A DNA stretch of 64,000 nt, from positions 5,585 through 69,584 of the forward strand of contig JBDLRH010000150.1 in the NCBI GenBank assembly GCA_039800165.1, in the 5' to 3' direction. The stretch comes from JBDLRH01 sp039800165. GTDB taxonomy: Bacteria > Pseudomonadota > Gammaproteobacteria > Burkholderiales > Burkholderiaceae_C. The notes below the pieces were generated by a model. It saw only the letters and a list, made by a program, of their open reading frames with translations, did no database searches and was not told the DNA's origin. Positions 42,010 to 50,556 of this stretch are shown here, one piece after another (position 1 is the first letter of the stretch; every line of letters starts with the position of its first letter). Both the position numbers and the translations under genes were made by a program.

Positions 42010-42507
42010 ATGTTCCACGTCGTTCTGGTCGAACCCGAGATTCCGCCCAACACCGGCAACGTGATCCGGCTGTGCGCCAACACCGGCTGCACCCTGCACC
42101 TGATCGAGCCGCTGGGCTTTTCGATGGACGACCGCCACATGCGCCGCGCCGGGCTGGACTATCACGAGTACGCCGATGTGCGCCGCCATGGCAACTGGCA
42201 GGCGTTCCTGAACGCGCAGCGCCCCGACCCGCAGCGGCTGTTTGCGCTGACCACCCACGGCACGCGCAGCGTGCATGCGGTGGCATTCCGCCCGGGCGAC
42301 TGGCTGGTGTTTGGCGCCGAGACGCGCGGCCTTGCGCCCGAGCTGCGCGAGTCGTTCGCGCCGGCGCAGCGACTGAAGTTGCCGATGCGCGCCGGCCAGC
42401 GCAGCCTGAACCTGTCGAACGCGGTGGCGGTGACGGTGTTCGAGGCCTGGCGTCAAAACGGCTTTGACGGCGCCGCACCGATGGCTGCTGGCACGCCCGC
42501 GGCGTGA
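42010..42507 (+). CDS. trmL: tRNA (cytidine(34)-2'-O)-methyltransferase TrmL
   Basis: 165 residues, SPOUT superfamily. Motifs: VEPEIPPNTGNVIRLCANTG, LHLIEPLGFSMDDRHMRRAGLDYHEY, LVFGAETRGLAPEL and LNLSNAVAVTVFEAWRQ, the knotted SAM site. It 2'-O-methylates the wobble base of tRNA-Leu isoacceptors. Full length for the family. Confidence 0.95.
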   Translation: MFHVVLVEPEIPPNTGNVIRLCANTGCTLHLIEPLGFSMDDRHMRRAGLDYHEYADVRRHGNWQAFLNAQRPDPQRLFALTTHGTRSVHAVAFRPGDWLVFGAETRGLAPELRESFAPAQRLKLPMRAGQRSLNLSNAVAVTVFEAWRQNGFDGAAPMAAGTPAA

Positions 42508-42525
42508 GCGCCGGGCGAACGCGTC

Positions 42526-42981
42526 TCAGGGGTAGCGGCGCACCACAGACTCGGCAATGCACACCGGCTTGTCTGCGCCCTCGCGCTCGACCGTGGTGCT
42601 CCAAACCATCTGCACGCCGCCGGCCTCGATCGGCTCGCACGACAGCAGCTTCATGCGCCCGCGCAGCCGGCTGCCCGACGGCACGGGCGAGGTGAATCGC
42701 ACCTTGTTGAGGCCGTAGTTGATGCCCATGCGCGAGCCGCGCAGCTCGAACGCGCTCTCGAAGAACTTCGGCAGCATCGACAGCGTGAGGAAGCCGTGGG
42801 CAATCGTCGCGCCGAAGGGCCCGGCCCTGGCCTTGTCCACATCCACATGAATCCACTGGTGGTCGCCGGTGGCCTCGGCAAACAGGTCGATCTGCTGCTG
42901 CGTGACCTCGATCCAGGGACTGACGGCCACTTCCTGCCCCACCAGCGCGGGCAGCTCGGCCAAGCTTTCGATGACTTTCAT
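42526..42981 (-). CDS. MaoC-type (R)-specific enoyl-CoA hydratase-like protein
   Basis: 151 residues from ATG 42981. Hot-dog fold, MaoC family: ITQQQIDLFAEATGDHQWIHVD-like segment with catalytic Asp and His (FAEATGDHQWIHVDVDKA), then GPFGATIAHGFLTLSMLP and GINYGLNKVRFTSPV. Hydrates an enoyl-CoA or binds acyl-CoA; exact substrate unknown. Convergent with trmL. Confidence 0.9.
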   Translation of the reverse strand: MKVIESLAELPALVGQEVAVSPWIEVTQQQIDLFAEATGDHQWIHVDVDKARAGPFGATIAHGFLTLSMLPKFFESAFELRGSRMGINYGLNKVRFTSPVPSGSRLRGRMKLLSCEPIEAGGVQMVWSTTVEREGADKPVCIAESVVRRYP

Positions 42982-43021
42982 GCCGCGCACTCTAGCAGCG
43001 CCGCCGCGCGTGCGCGAGGAC

Positions 43022-43789
43022 TCAGCGCCACAGCGGCGACACGCCGTCCCACAGCAGCTTCACGCCGGTGAGGAACATGCCCAGGTACACCAGCCGGTAG
43101 AACAGGGTGGCGTCGATGCGGCGCGCCATGTTCACGCCGATGTAAACGCCCAGCGGCGCCAGCGGCATCAGCACGACAGAGGTGGCCAGGTTGCGCAGGT
43201 CGAGCAGGCCGAGCCAGGCATACGGCCCCCACTTGCTGAGGTTGACGATGAAGAACAGGTACGACAGCGTGGCGGTGTAGACCACCGGCTTGAGCCTCAT
43301 CGGAATCATGTAGGCCGCAATCGGCGGGCCGCCGGCATGCGCGATGAAGCTGGTGAAGCCGGCGGTGGCCGTGAGCACCGCGCCCACCGGCCGACCCGGC
43401 GGCGGCGCATCCACATGCTGCGGCCAAAGCAGGCGCTGCGCCAAAAACAGGAGCGTCACCGCACCCACGATGCCCGAGACCGCCGCTGCATCCAGCCAGC
43501 GAAACAGCGCCGTGCCGATGAGCGTGCCCACCAGCGACCACGGGATCAGGAACTTCAGCAGCTTCCAGTCGACCTCGCGGCGAAAGGCGGCGATGCCCAG
43601 CACGTCCATCACGAAGAGCAGCGGCATCATGATGGCAGCGGCCTGCGGCACGGTGACGGTGAGCGCCATCAAGGGCACCGCCAGCGAGCCAAAGCCGGTG
43701 CCAAAGCCGCTCTTGCTGATGCCCAGCAGCAGCACCGAGGGCACCGCCACCGCGTAGAACGCGGGGTCGGTGATCAGCGGAAAGTCCAC
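43022..43789 (-). CDS. TSUP (TauE/SafE) family membrane transporter
   Basis: 255 residues, about eight membrane segments. Repeated motif GISKSGFGTGFGSLAVPLMAL in the first half and GGPPIAAYMIPMRL in the second mark the TauE/SafE family, which exports or moves sulfite, sulfoacetate and similar anions. Substrate unproven. Followed by a convergent intergenic stretch without visible signals; upstream gene is the nitroreductase on the same strand. Confidence 0.9.
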   Translation of the reverse strand: MDFPLITDPAFYAVAVPSVLLLGISKSGFGTGFGSLAVPLMALTVTVPQAAAIMMPLLFVMDVLGIAAFRREVDWKLLKFLIPWSLVGTLIGTALFRWLDAAAVSGIVGAVTLLFLAQRLLWPQHVDAPPPGRPVGAVLTATAGFTSFIAHAGGPPIAAYMIPMRLKPVVYTATLSYLFFIVNLSKWGPYAWLGLLDLRNLATSVVLMPLAPLGVYIGVNMARRIDATLFYRLVYLGMFLTGVKLLWDGVSPLWR

Positions 43790-43829
43790 GCGCTGCGCCC
43801 GTTGGCCGGCAAGGACGCAGCGCCGCGCG

Positions 43830-44414
43830 TCACAGGACCTGGCAGGCCTGCTCGAAGCTCAGGCGTGCGTTGCGCGGCATCAGCTTGGACGGGTCGCCAT
43901 AGCCCAGGTTGATCAGGAAGTTGGTCTTGAAGCGGCCGTCGGCAAAGAACTCGGCATCCACCTTGGCCAGGTCCACACCGCTCATCGGCCCGCAATCCAG
44001 GCCATGCGCACGCGCCGCCAGCAGGAAGTACGCACCACCCAGCGTGCCGTTGCGGGTGCCGGTGGCCTGCGCCAGTGCGGCGTTGCCGGCAAACATCTCG
44101 CGCGCGCCTTCGCCGTGCCAGACCTGCGGCATGTGCTCGTAGAACTTCGTGTCGGTGGCCACGATCACCGTCACCGGCGCAGAGCGGGTCTTGTCCACGT
44201 TGCCCGGCATCAGCGCCGGCATCAGCCGCTCCTTGGCAGCAGGCGTGCTCAGGAACACATAGCGCGTGGGCTGGGTGTTCATCGACGTGGGCGCCATGGC
44301 GGCGGTGGCGTAGATGCGGCGCAGCAGCTCGGCCGGCACCGGCTTGTCCAGAAAGCCATTGGCGGTGCGGGCGTTGTGGAACAGCAGGTCAAGGGAAGCG
44401 GCGTCGAGGGGCAT
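43830..44414 (-). CDS. Nitroreductase family protein (RutE-like)
   Basis: 194 residues. FMN-dependent nitroreductase fold: LFHNARTANGFLDKPVP, AMAPTSMNTQPTRYVFL, and LGGAYFLLAARAHGLDCGPMSGVDLAKVDAEFF. Closest by motif to the malonic semialdehyde reductase RutE/HadB-RutE subgroup. The rut uracil genes are absent, so a general NADPH-dependent reductase is safer. ATG 44414; a GC-rich repeat region lies upstream. Confidence 0.88.
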   Translation of the reverse strand: MPLDAASLDLLFHNARTANGFLDKPVPAELLRRIYATAAMAPTSMNTQPTRYVFLSTPAAKERLMPALMPGNVDKTRSAPVTVIVATDTKFYEHMPQVWHGEGAREMFAGNAALAQATGTRNGTLGGAYFLLAARAHGLDCGPMSGVDLAKVDAEFFADGRFKTNFLINLGYGDPSKLMPRNARLSFEQACQVL

Positions 44415-44479
44415 GGTGCAAGGGCAGGAAGAACGAGGGGGCAGACTCTAGCAAGCCCGCGGCGCAAAGCGTGTCACTC

Positions 44480-44517
44480 GGGCATCCGGGGGGGCATCCG
44501 GGGGGCACCCCACGGGC
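44480..44517 (+). repeat. G-rich direct repeat between nitroreductase and GAF genes
   Basis: Two copies of GGGCATCCGGG flanked by further G-runs (3, 7, 6 and 3 G in order) within 38 bases on the plus strand. The pattern meets a simple G-quadruplex rule. It lies in the 228-base divergent intergenic space about 65 bases upstream of the nitroreductase start. Confidence 0.6.
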
Positions 44518-44642
44518 GAAACCAGCCCGATCTCCGTGCCCGGGCCATCGCTCAAGATTGGCGCCGTGGTGCCGATCACGACGAAGCGGGCATGCCGGAT
44601 GCGGCATGTGCTGCCCCAGAGCGAGAAGAAAGGATCCAGACC

Positions 44643-45188
44643 ATGCAGGCCCCGGCCCCACCCGCCAACGAAAACGCGCGACTGCAGTCGCTGCGCGACC
44701 TGCTGATCCTGGACACGCCACCCGAGGAGCGCTTTGACGGCCTGACCGCCTACGCGTCGGCGATGTTCAACGTGCCGATTGCGCTGGTCAGCCTGGTCGA
44801 CGAGGATCGGCAGTGGTTCAAGTCGCGCGTGGGGCTGGAGGTGGCCGAGACCGGCCGCGACATCAGCTTCTGCGGCCACGCGATCCTGAAGGACGAGGTG
44901 ATGGTGGTGGAAGACGCGCACGGCGATCCGCGCTTTGCCGACAACCCGCTGGTCACCGCCGATCCGAGCATCCGCTTTTACGCCGGGGCGCCGATCGTGC
45001 TGTCCGACGGCACCAAGCCGGGCACGGTGTGCATCATCGACCGCCGCCCCCGCGTGCTGGATGTCGACGACCTGGCGCATCTGCGCGAGCTGGCGATGGT
45101 GGCCGCGCGCGAGCTCGAGGGCCACGCCGCCAGCGCCGCCTTTCTGGCGCGTCATCCGCTGCAGCCCGACGGCGCCGAGGTTCGCTGA
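44643..45188 (+). CDS. GAF-domain sensory protein
   Basis: 181 residues from ATG 44643. One GAF domain covers most of the length: LRDLLILDTPPEERFDGLTAYASAMFNVPIALVSLVDEDRQWFKS, ETGRDISFCGHAIL and FYAGAPIVLSDGTKPGTVCIIDRRPR. This subtype is usually fused to diguanylate cyclase or histidine kinase outputs, but here no output domain follows. It may act as a partner module. Ligand unknown. Confidence 0.9.
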   Translation: MQAPAPPANENARLQSLRDLLILDTPPEERFDGLTAYASAMFNVPIALVSLVDEDRQWFKSRVGLEVAETGRDISFCGHAILKDEVMVVEDAHGDPRFADNPLVTADPSIRFYAGAPIVLSDGTKPGTVCIIDRRPRVLDVDDLAHLRELAMVAARELEGHAASAAFLARHPLQPDGAEVR

Positions 45189-45241
45189 GGCGCGTCCTGG
45201 CGCGCCAAGGGCTTGCGTCGCGAAGGCGCAGGCTCAGGGCG

Positions 45242-45868
45242 CTAGCGCTGCAGCGCACCGCCTGCGAGCCACTGCACGCCGCGACGGTACAGCGCCTGCA
45301 CCTGCTCGCCCTTGAGCATCGGCATGTCCATCTTGACCCGGTAGCCGATGCGCGTCTGGATGTACGCGAGGTGCCGGTAGCCCTCGGGGAAGGTGGCCAG
45401 CAGCGCGGCATCGAGCCGCAGCTGCGCCGACGGGTCCACCGGGTCGATGCGGTCCTTCTCGTAAATCGGCTGGCGGTGCAGCAGCTTCCACTGGCCGTCG
45501 TGCTTCTGCACGAAGTCGTGAAAGCGGCCGGTGCACACCACGTCACACAGCACCGGGCCGTCGGCCCCCTCCACCATGCCGCGCTGCGAGATCGTCATCT
45601 TGGTCTGCGCGATCGCACGGTCGCCTGCCACCTCGATGGCCGAGCCCCCCAGAAAGTGCAGGATGCTCACGCCGCGGTCCCAGCCTTCGCGGGTGACGCG
45701 GATGAAGTCCTGGTATGGCCCCTGGAACCAGGTGGCCATCATCACGCCGTCGGGGTGCCACACGGTGGCGAAGCGGTCCCAGTCGCCGGCGTCGCGCCAG
45801 ACCGCCCAGCGCTCGACCAGGCGGCGGATCAGCAGTTCGTCGTGCAGCGTGTCGTGGGCTTCGGCCAT
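45242..45868 (-). CDS. NTF2-like/SnoaL-type protein
   Basis: 208 residues from ATG 45868 with AAGGAGGCC upstream. Cone-shaped NTF2-like fold: LIRRLVERWAVWRDAGDWDRFATVWHPDGVMMATWFQG, GWDRGVSILHFLGGS, and FHDFVQKHDGQWKLLHRQPIYEKDRIDPVD. Proteins of this type include small cyclases, dehydratases and ring-hydroxylating dioxygenase small-subunit relatives. Divergent from the FAD monooxygenase, suggesting a shared catabolic role. Confidence 0.8.
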   Translation of the reverse strand: MAEAHDTLHDELLIRRLVERWAVWRDAGDWDRFATVWHPDGVMMATWFQGPYQDFIRVTREGWDRGVSILHFLGGSAIEVAGDRAIAQTKMTISQRGMVEGADGPVLCDVVCTGRFHDFVQKHDGQWKLLHRQPIYEKDRIDPVDPSAQLRLDAALLATFPEGYRHLAYIQTRIGYRVKMDMPMLKGEQVQALYRRGVQWLAGGALQR

Positions 45869-45997
45869 GGGGCCTCCTTGCGATCGTGGGAATGTGTTCG
45901 CGTGGCTTGCACGGCGCTCAAGCCAGCGCAGCGCAGTCACCTGGGTGCAAGGGTAACCCGCGCAGCGGCCGCGGCTTGCGGCACACTGCGCGCTGCC

Positions 45998-47752
45998 ATG
46001 ACGCAGCCGCCTCGTGCATCGATGGAAACGACCTCCCCAGCCCACAACCCGGCACTGCGCAGCACGTTGCAGGTGGATGTGCTGATCACAGGCGGCGGGC
46101 CGTGCGGCCTGATGCTGGCCAACGAGCTCGGCCGCCGCGGCATCCGCTGCCTGCTGGTCGACCGCAAGCCCGGCACCGCTTTCAACCCGCAGGCCAATGC
46201 CACGCAGGCGCGCACCATGGAGCACTACCGCCGCCTGGGCTTTGCGCACAAGGTGCGGGCGCAGGGCCTGCCCGCCGACCACCCCACCGACATCGCCTAC
46301 CTCACGCACTTTGCCGGCCATGAACTGGCGCGGCTGCGGCTGCCCACGGCGCGCCAGGCCACCGAAGTCATCAAGACGATGGGCGGCTCGTGGAGCGCGG
46401 CCGAGCTGCCGCACCGCGTGTCGCAGAAGTTCGTCGAAGTGGTGCTGCGCGAGGAAGCACAGGCGCTGCCCGGCGTCGAGCTGCGCTACGGCTGGAACAT
46501 GGTCGACTTTGATGACGACGGCACGCAGGTCACGGCGCGTGTCGCACCCGTGGACGGATCGGTGCCGCACCAGACCGTGCACGCGCAATACATGCTGGCC
46601 GCTGACGGCGCGCGCAGCGGCGTGCGGGCGAAGTTCGGCATCGAATGGGAGGGCGTCACCGGCCTCAAGCGCAGCTTCATGGGCGGGCGCATGTTCGCGG
46701 CCTATCTGCGGGTGCCGCAGTTTTACGAGCGCAACGCCAATGACCGCGCCTGGATGTATGTGCAGGTGCATCCGCAGCTGCGCAGCTTCATCATGTCGGT
46801 CGACGGCGTGAGCGAGTTCGCCTTCCACACCCAGGTGCCCGAGGGCGTAGACCCCGACAGCCTGGGCCCCGACGATGCGAAGCGCTGGTTCGCGCGGGCG
46901 TACGGCGAAGCGCTGGAAGTGGAGGTGCTGTCCACCGGCCACTGGATGGCGGGCCATGCGCTGGTGGCCGGTGCCTTGCGGCGCGGGCGTGTGTTCATCG
47001 GCGGCGACGCGGCGCATTTGTTCACACCCACCGGCGGCCTGGGCTACAACACCGCGGTGGAAGACGCGGTGAACCTGGGCTGGAAGCTCGCCGCCGTGCT
47101 GCGCGGCGAAGCACACCCCGCCCTGCTCGACAGCTACGAGGCCGAGCGCAAGCCGCTGGCGCTGCGCAACACCGGCTACGCGCGCGGCTTTGCCGACTCC
47201 ATCGGCCTGTTCGATGCGGTGCCCGAGCTGGATGACGACACCGCCGCAGGATCTGCGGCACGCGCTGCAGCCAGCGACTACCTGAACGGCCACGCACGGC
47301 GCGAATTCAACATCCCCGGCGTGACCTTTGGCGGACGTTACGACGCCTCGCCGGTGATCTGCCACGACAACACGCCCGCGCCGCCCGATGCAGCCAACAC
47401 CTACAAGCCCAGCGCCAAGCCAGGCGGGCGGCCACCGCACCTGTGGCTGCCCGATGGCCGGTCGCTGTACGACCTGTTCGGCTTCGGTTGGACGCTGCTG
47501 GTCATCGACGCACCCGCCGTGGCAGACGACGCACAGGTACAAGGCTTCACCGACACCGCATCGCAGCGGCACGTATCGCTGACGGTGGTGCGCCACGCCT
47601 CGCCCGAAGTGAACACGCAACTGCACGCGCTGTACGAGGCGCCGCTGGTGCTGATCCGGCCGGACCACATGATTGCGTGGCGTGGCGCCGATGCGCGCGA
47701 GGCTGGCGCGGTGTGGGATCGCGTGCTGGGGCATTCGACAACAGCGACTTAA
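45998..47752 (+). CDS. FAD-dependent aromatic monooxygenase (MhpA/PheA/TfdB type)
   Basis: 584 residues. Class A flavoprotein hydroxylase: GGGPCGLMLANELGRRGI (dinucleotide fold), YMLAADGARSGVR (DG motif), RVFIGGDAAHLFTPTGGLGYNTAVEDAVNLGWKL (GD motif) and a C-terminal thioredoxin-like domain. Hydroxylates a phenolic substrate using NAD(P)H and O2. With the intradiol dioxygenase and thiolase nearby it could form a hydroxyquinol or catechol route. ATG 45998 is chosen; ATG 46022 is also possible. Confidence 0.88.
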   Translation: MTQPPRASMETTSPAHNPALRSTLQVDVLITGGGPCGLMLANELGRRGIRCLLVDRKPGTAFNPQANATQARTMEHYRRLGFAHKVRAQGLPADHPTDIAYLTHFAGHELARLRLPTARQATEVIKTMGGSWSAAELPHRVSQKFVEVVLREEAQALPGVELRYGWNMVDFDDDGTQVTARVAPVDGSVPHQTVHAQYMLAADGARSGVRAKFGIEWEGVTGLKRSFMGGRMFAAYLRVPQFYERNANDRAWMYVQVHPQLRSFIMSVDGVSEFAFHTQVPEGVDPDSLGPDDAKRWFARAYGEALEVEVLSTGHWMAGHALVAGALRRGRVFIGGDAAHLFTPTGGLGYNTAVEDAVNLGWKLAAVLRGEAHPALLDSYEAERKPLALRNTGYARGFADSIGLFDAVPELDDDTAAGSAARAAASDYLNGHARREFNIPGVTFGGRYDASPVICHDNTPAPPDAANTYKPSAKPGGRPPHLWLPDGRSLYDLFGFGWTLLVIDAPAVADDAQVQGFTDTASQRHVSLTVVRHASPEVNTQLHALYEAPLVLIRPDHMIAWRGADAREAGAVWDRVLGHSTTAT

Positions 47753-47803
47753 GCCCTGGCACCACCGCCACGGGATTTCATCATTCAAACGAAGGAGACC
47801 TGC

Positions 47804-48571
47804 ATGAACCTGTTTGACCTGTCGGGCCGCGTGGCCCTGATCACCGGATCGTCCCGCGGCATCGGCAAGGCCATTGCCATGCGCATGGCCGAGCACGGCG
47901 CGAAGGTGGTGATTTCGTCGCGCAAGCTCGACGCCTGCGAGCGTGTGGCCGCCGAGATCAACGCCGCGCACGGGGCGGGCCGCGCGATCGCGGTGGCCGC
48001 CAGCATCTCGTCCAAGCCGGATCTGCAGCGGCTGGTCGCCACCACGAACGAGCGCTTCGGCCAGATCGACGTGCTGGTCTGCAACGCCGCCAGCAACCCC
48101 TACTACGGCCCGCAGGCCGGCATCAGCGACGATCAGTTCCGCAAGGTGCTGGACAACAACATCGTCTCCAACCACTGGCTGTGCCAGCTGGTGGCGCCGC
48201 AGATGATGGCGCGGCGCGATGGCTCGATCGTCATCGTGTCCTCGATCGGCGGGCTGCGCGGCTCGTCCATCATCGGCGCCTACTGCATCAGCAAGGCGGC
48301 CGACATGCAGCTGGCGCGCAACCTGGCGGTGGAGTACGGGCCGCACAACGTGCGCGTCAACTGCATCGCGCCGGGGCTGATCCGCACCGACTTTGCGCGC
48401 GCGCTGTGGGAAGACGAGGCGCTGCTGGCCGAGCGCAATGCGACCACGCCGCTGCGCCGCATCGGCGAGCCCGACGAGATTGCAGGCGCCGCGGTGTACC
48501 TGGCCTCGCGCGCCGGCTCGTTCATGACCGGGCAGAGCCTGGTGATCGACGGTGGCGTGACCGTCGCGTGA
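47804..48571 (+). CDS. Short-chain dehydrogenase/reductase
   Basis: 255 residues, classical SDR. Cofactor motif TGSSRGIGKAIA, NNAG-like CNAASNPYYG, catalytic Ser-Tyr-Lys in SSIGGLRGSSIIGAYCISKAAD, and C-terminal SFMTGQSLVIDGG. ATG 47804 has AAGGAGACC upstream. Position after the FAD monooxygenase suggests a step in the same pathway; substrate unknown. Confidence 0.93.
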   Translation: MNLFDLSGRVALITGSSRGIGKAIAMRMAEHGAKVVISSRKLDACERVAAEINAAHGAGRAIAVAASISSKPDLQRLVATTNERFGQIDVLVCNAASNPYYGPQAGISDDQFRKVLDNNIVSNHWLCQLVAPQMMARRDGSIVIVSSIGGLRGSSIIGAYCISKAADMQLARNLAVEYGPHNVRVNCIAPGLIRTDFARALWEDEALLAERNATTPLRRIGEPDEIAGAAVYLASRAGSFMTGQSLVIDGGVTVA

Positions 48572-48623
48572 TGATCGCTTGATGATCGCGTGAAGACCGC
48601 TTGATGACCGCCTGAACGATCGC
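48569..48623 (+). repeat. Five tandem 11-base units after the SDR stop
   Basis: Units TGATGATCGCT, TGATGATCGCG, TGAAGACCGCT, TGATGACCGCC and TGAACGATCGC follow each other without gaps from the SDR stop codon onward. Each unit starts with TGA and 11 is not a multiple of three, so the array puts stops in all three plus frames. Confidence 0.75.
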
Positions 48624-48646
48624 AGCCTGCGCTGCGGCGCCGCCCT

Positions 48647-49513
48647 TCAGCCTGCGCGCCGCACGTGGTTGCGCAGCACGCCGACGCGCTCGACCTCGAT
48701 CTCGATCACGTCGCCGTCCTTCATCCACACCGGCGGGTTGCGCGCGTAGCCCACGCCGGCTGGCGTGCCCATCACGATCACGTCGCCGGGCTCGAGCGTC
48801 ATGCAGTGCGACATCATCGAAATGGTGGGCGCCACATGGAACACCATGTCGGTGGTGGAGGCGCTTTGCATCACCTGCCCGTTCAGGCGCGACTCGATGT
48901 GCAGGCCCTTGCAGCCGGGTGGCAGCTCGTCGGTCGTCACCAGCCACGGGCCGAAGCCGCCGGTGGCATCGAAGTTCTTGCCCACCGTCCACTGCGTGGT
49001 CTTGCGCTGGTAGTCGCGAAAGGTCGCGTCGTTGAAGCAGGCGTAGGCAAACACATGGCCCAGCGCTTCGCTTTCGCTGACGTTGCGCGCCGTCTTGCCG
49101 ATCACCAGCGCCAGCTCGGCCTCGTAATCGAGCTTGTCGGAGATGGCGGGGATCGGGATGCTGCCCTCGTGCGCGAGCAGCGATGACGGCCCGCGAAAGA
49201 AGATGGTCGGGTAGTCGGCCACCTTGTTGCCGCCCTCGGCCGCATGGTCGTGATAGTTCACGCCCAGGCACAGGATCTTGCTGGGCCGCGGCACGCAGGG
49301 CAGCAGCTGCACCTTGTCCAGCGGCAGGGTGCGCGCCTGCGCCGCACGGGCGGCAACGGCCGCCAGCACCCCCGGCGTGGTGCCGGCCAGCCCGGCGAAG
49401 TCGTTGATGGTGGCCGGCGCGCTGTCGATGCAGTCGCGCATGTCGGCCACGCCCGAAGCCGTGAGCACGCCGTAGCGCACCTGGCCGTCATGCAGGTAGC
49501 TGAGGAGTTTCAT
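48647..49513 (-). CDS. Fumarylacetoacetate hydrolase family protein
   Basis: 288 residues from ATG 49513. C-terminal FAH fold: ILCLGVNYHDHAAEGG, PTIFFRGPSSLLAHEGSIPIP, KLDYEAELALVIGK (metal-binding Glu), YACFNDATFRDYQRKTTQW and VIVMGTPAGVGYARNPP. Family members hydrolyse or decarboxylate keto-acid products of ring cleavage. Lies 10 bases after the tctC-type gene in a minus-strand catabolic set. Confidence 0.9.
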   Translation of the reverse strand: MKLLSYLHDGQVRYGVLTASGVADMRDCIDSAPATINDFAGLAGTTPGVLAAVAARAAQARTLPLDKVQLLPCVPRPSKILCLGVNYHDHAAEGGNKVADYPTIFFRGPSSLLAHEGSIPIPAISDKLDYEAELALVIGKTARNVSESEALGHVFAYACFNDATFRDYQRKTTQWTVGKNFDATGGFGPWLVTTDELPPGCKGLHIESRLNGQVMQSASTTDMVFHVAPTISMMSHCMTLEPGDVIVMGTPAGVGYARNPPVWMKDGDVIEIEVERVGVLRNHVRRAG

Positions 49514-49523
49514 GAAAGGAAGT

Positions 49524-50498
49524 TCAGTCGACCTTGGCGCCGGTCTGCTGCACGACGGCAGCCCACTTGCGTGCCTCGGCGGCCAGGTAAGCGTCAAGCT
49601 CGCTGCGGTTCATGCGGATGGCCTCGAGCGACTGGGCGGCAAAGCCCTCGTTGATCGCACGTGCCTGCAGGATCTTGTTGATTTCGGCGTTCATGCGGTC
49701 CAGCACCGCGGCGGGCGTGCCGGCCGGCGCCATCATCGCAAACCAGGTGTTGGCCTCGAAGCCCGGGTAGCCGAGCTCGGCGACGGTGGGCACATCGGGC
49801 AGCGCGCCGCTGCGCTTGCTGCTGGTCACCGCAATCGGCCGGACCCGGCCCGCCTTGGCCAGTTGCACCACCGGCGGGATGGAGGTGGAGCCCACCGGCA
49901 CCTGCCCCGACACCACTGCATTGGCAGCAGAGGCCGGCGCAAACGGCACATGCTGCACATCCACCTTCGCGAGGTTGCGAAACAGCAACTCGGCGCCCAG
50001 GTGGGTGGTGGTGCCGTTGCCCGACGATGCGTAGCTGAGCTTTTCCGTCTTGGCGAGCGCGAGCAGCGACGGCAGGTCGGTCGCCTTGACCGACGGATGC
50101 ACGTACAGGATGTTGGGCGACACCGCGCCCATGGCCACGCCCACGAGCTCCTTGCCCACCTGATAACCGGCGTTCGCATACAGGGACGGGTTGACCGAAT
50201 AGGCGACGCTGTGCATCAGGAAGGTGTGGCCGTCGGGCGCCGAGCGCGCCACCGCCACCGTGCCGATGTTGCCGCCGGCACCGGGCCGGTTCTCGATGAC
50301 AACCGGCTGGCCCAGCACCTCGGACAGGGGCTGCGCCAGCGCGCGCGCCACGATGTCGGTGGAACTGCCCGGCGGGAACGCCACCACGATGCGGATCGGC
50401 TTGTCGGGCCAGGCGGCCAGCGCGGGTGCAGCGGCCATGGCACCGGCCAGGCCCAAGGTGACTGCGCCGATGCGGCGCAGCGCGTGACGTCGTTGCAT
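49524..50498 (-). CDS. Tripartite tricarboxylate transporter (Bug/TctC) solute-binding protein
   Basis: 324 residues from ATG 50498 (AAGGAGACC upstream). Basic, twin-Arg-containing signal (RRHALRRIGAVTLGLAGAMAAAPALA), then the Bug fold: WPDKPIRIVVAFPPGSSTDIVARAL, VVIENRPGAGGNIGTVAVARSAPDGHT, and LPDVPTVAELGYPGFE. Periplasmic binder for carboxylates. No TctA/TctB membrane genes are nearby, so it is an orphan, as most are in Burkholderiales. Confidence 0.93.
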   Translation of the reverse strand: MQRRHALRRIGAVTLGLAGAMAAAPALAAWPDKPIRIVVAFPPGSSTDIVARALAQPLSEVLGQPVVIENRPGAGGNIGTVAVARSAPDGHTFLMHSVAYSVNPSLYANAGYQVGKELVGVAMGAVSPNILYVHPSVKATDLPSLLALAKTEKLSYASSGNGTTTHLGAELLFRNLAKVDVQHVPFAPASAANAVVSGQVPVGSTSIPPVVQLAKAGRVRPIAVTSSKRSGALPDVPTVAELGYPGFEANTWFAMMAPAGTPAAVLDRMNAEINKILQARAINEGFAAQSLEAIRMNRSELDAYLAAEARKWAAVVQQTGAKVD

Positions 50499-50556
50499 GC
50501 GGTCTCCTTGTGTTGTGGGGCCGTGCGTCACGCAGCGCCGGCCCGGAGCCGCAAGA

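Noticed and set aside
45242..48346. 1034-codon minus-strand frame extending the NTF2-like gene
   Set aside because: Only the last 208 codons, after ATG 45868 with a strong ribosome site, show a family; the rest is antisense to the FAD monooxygenase.
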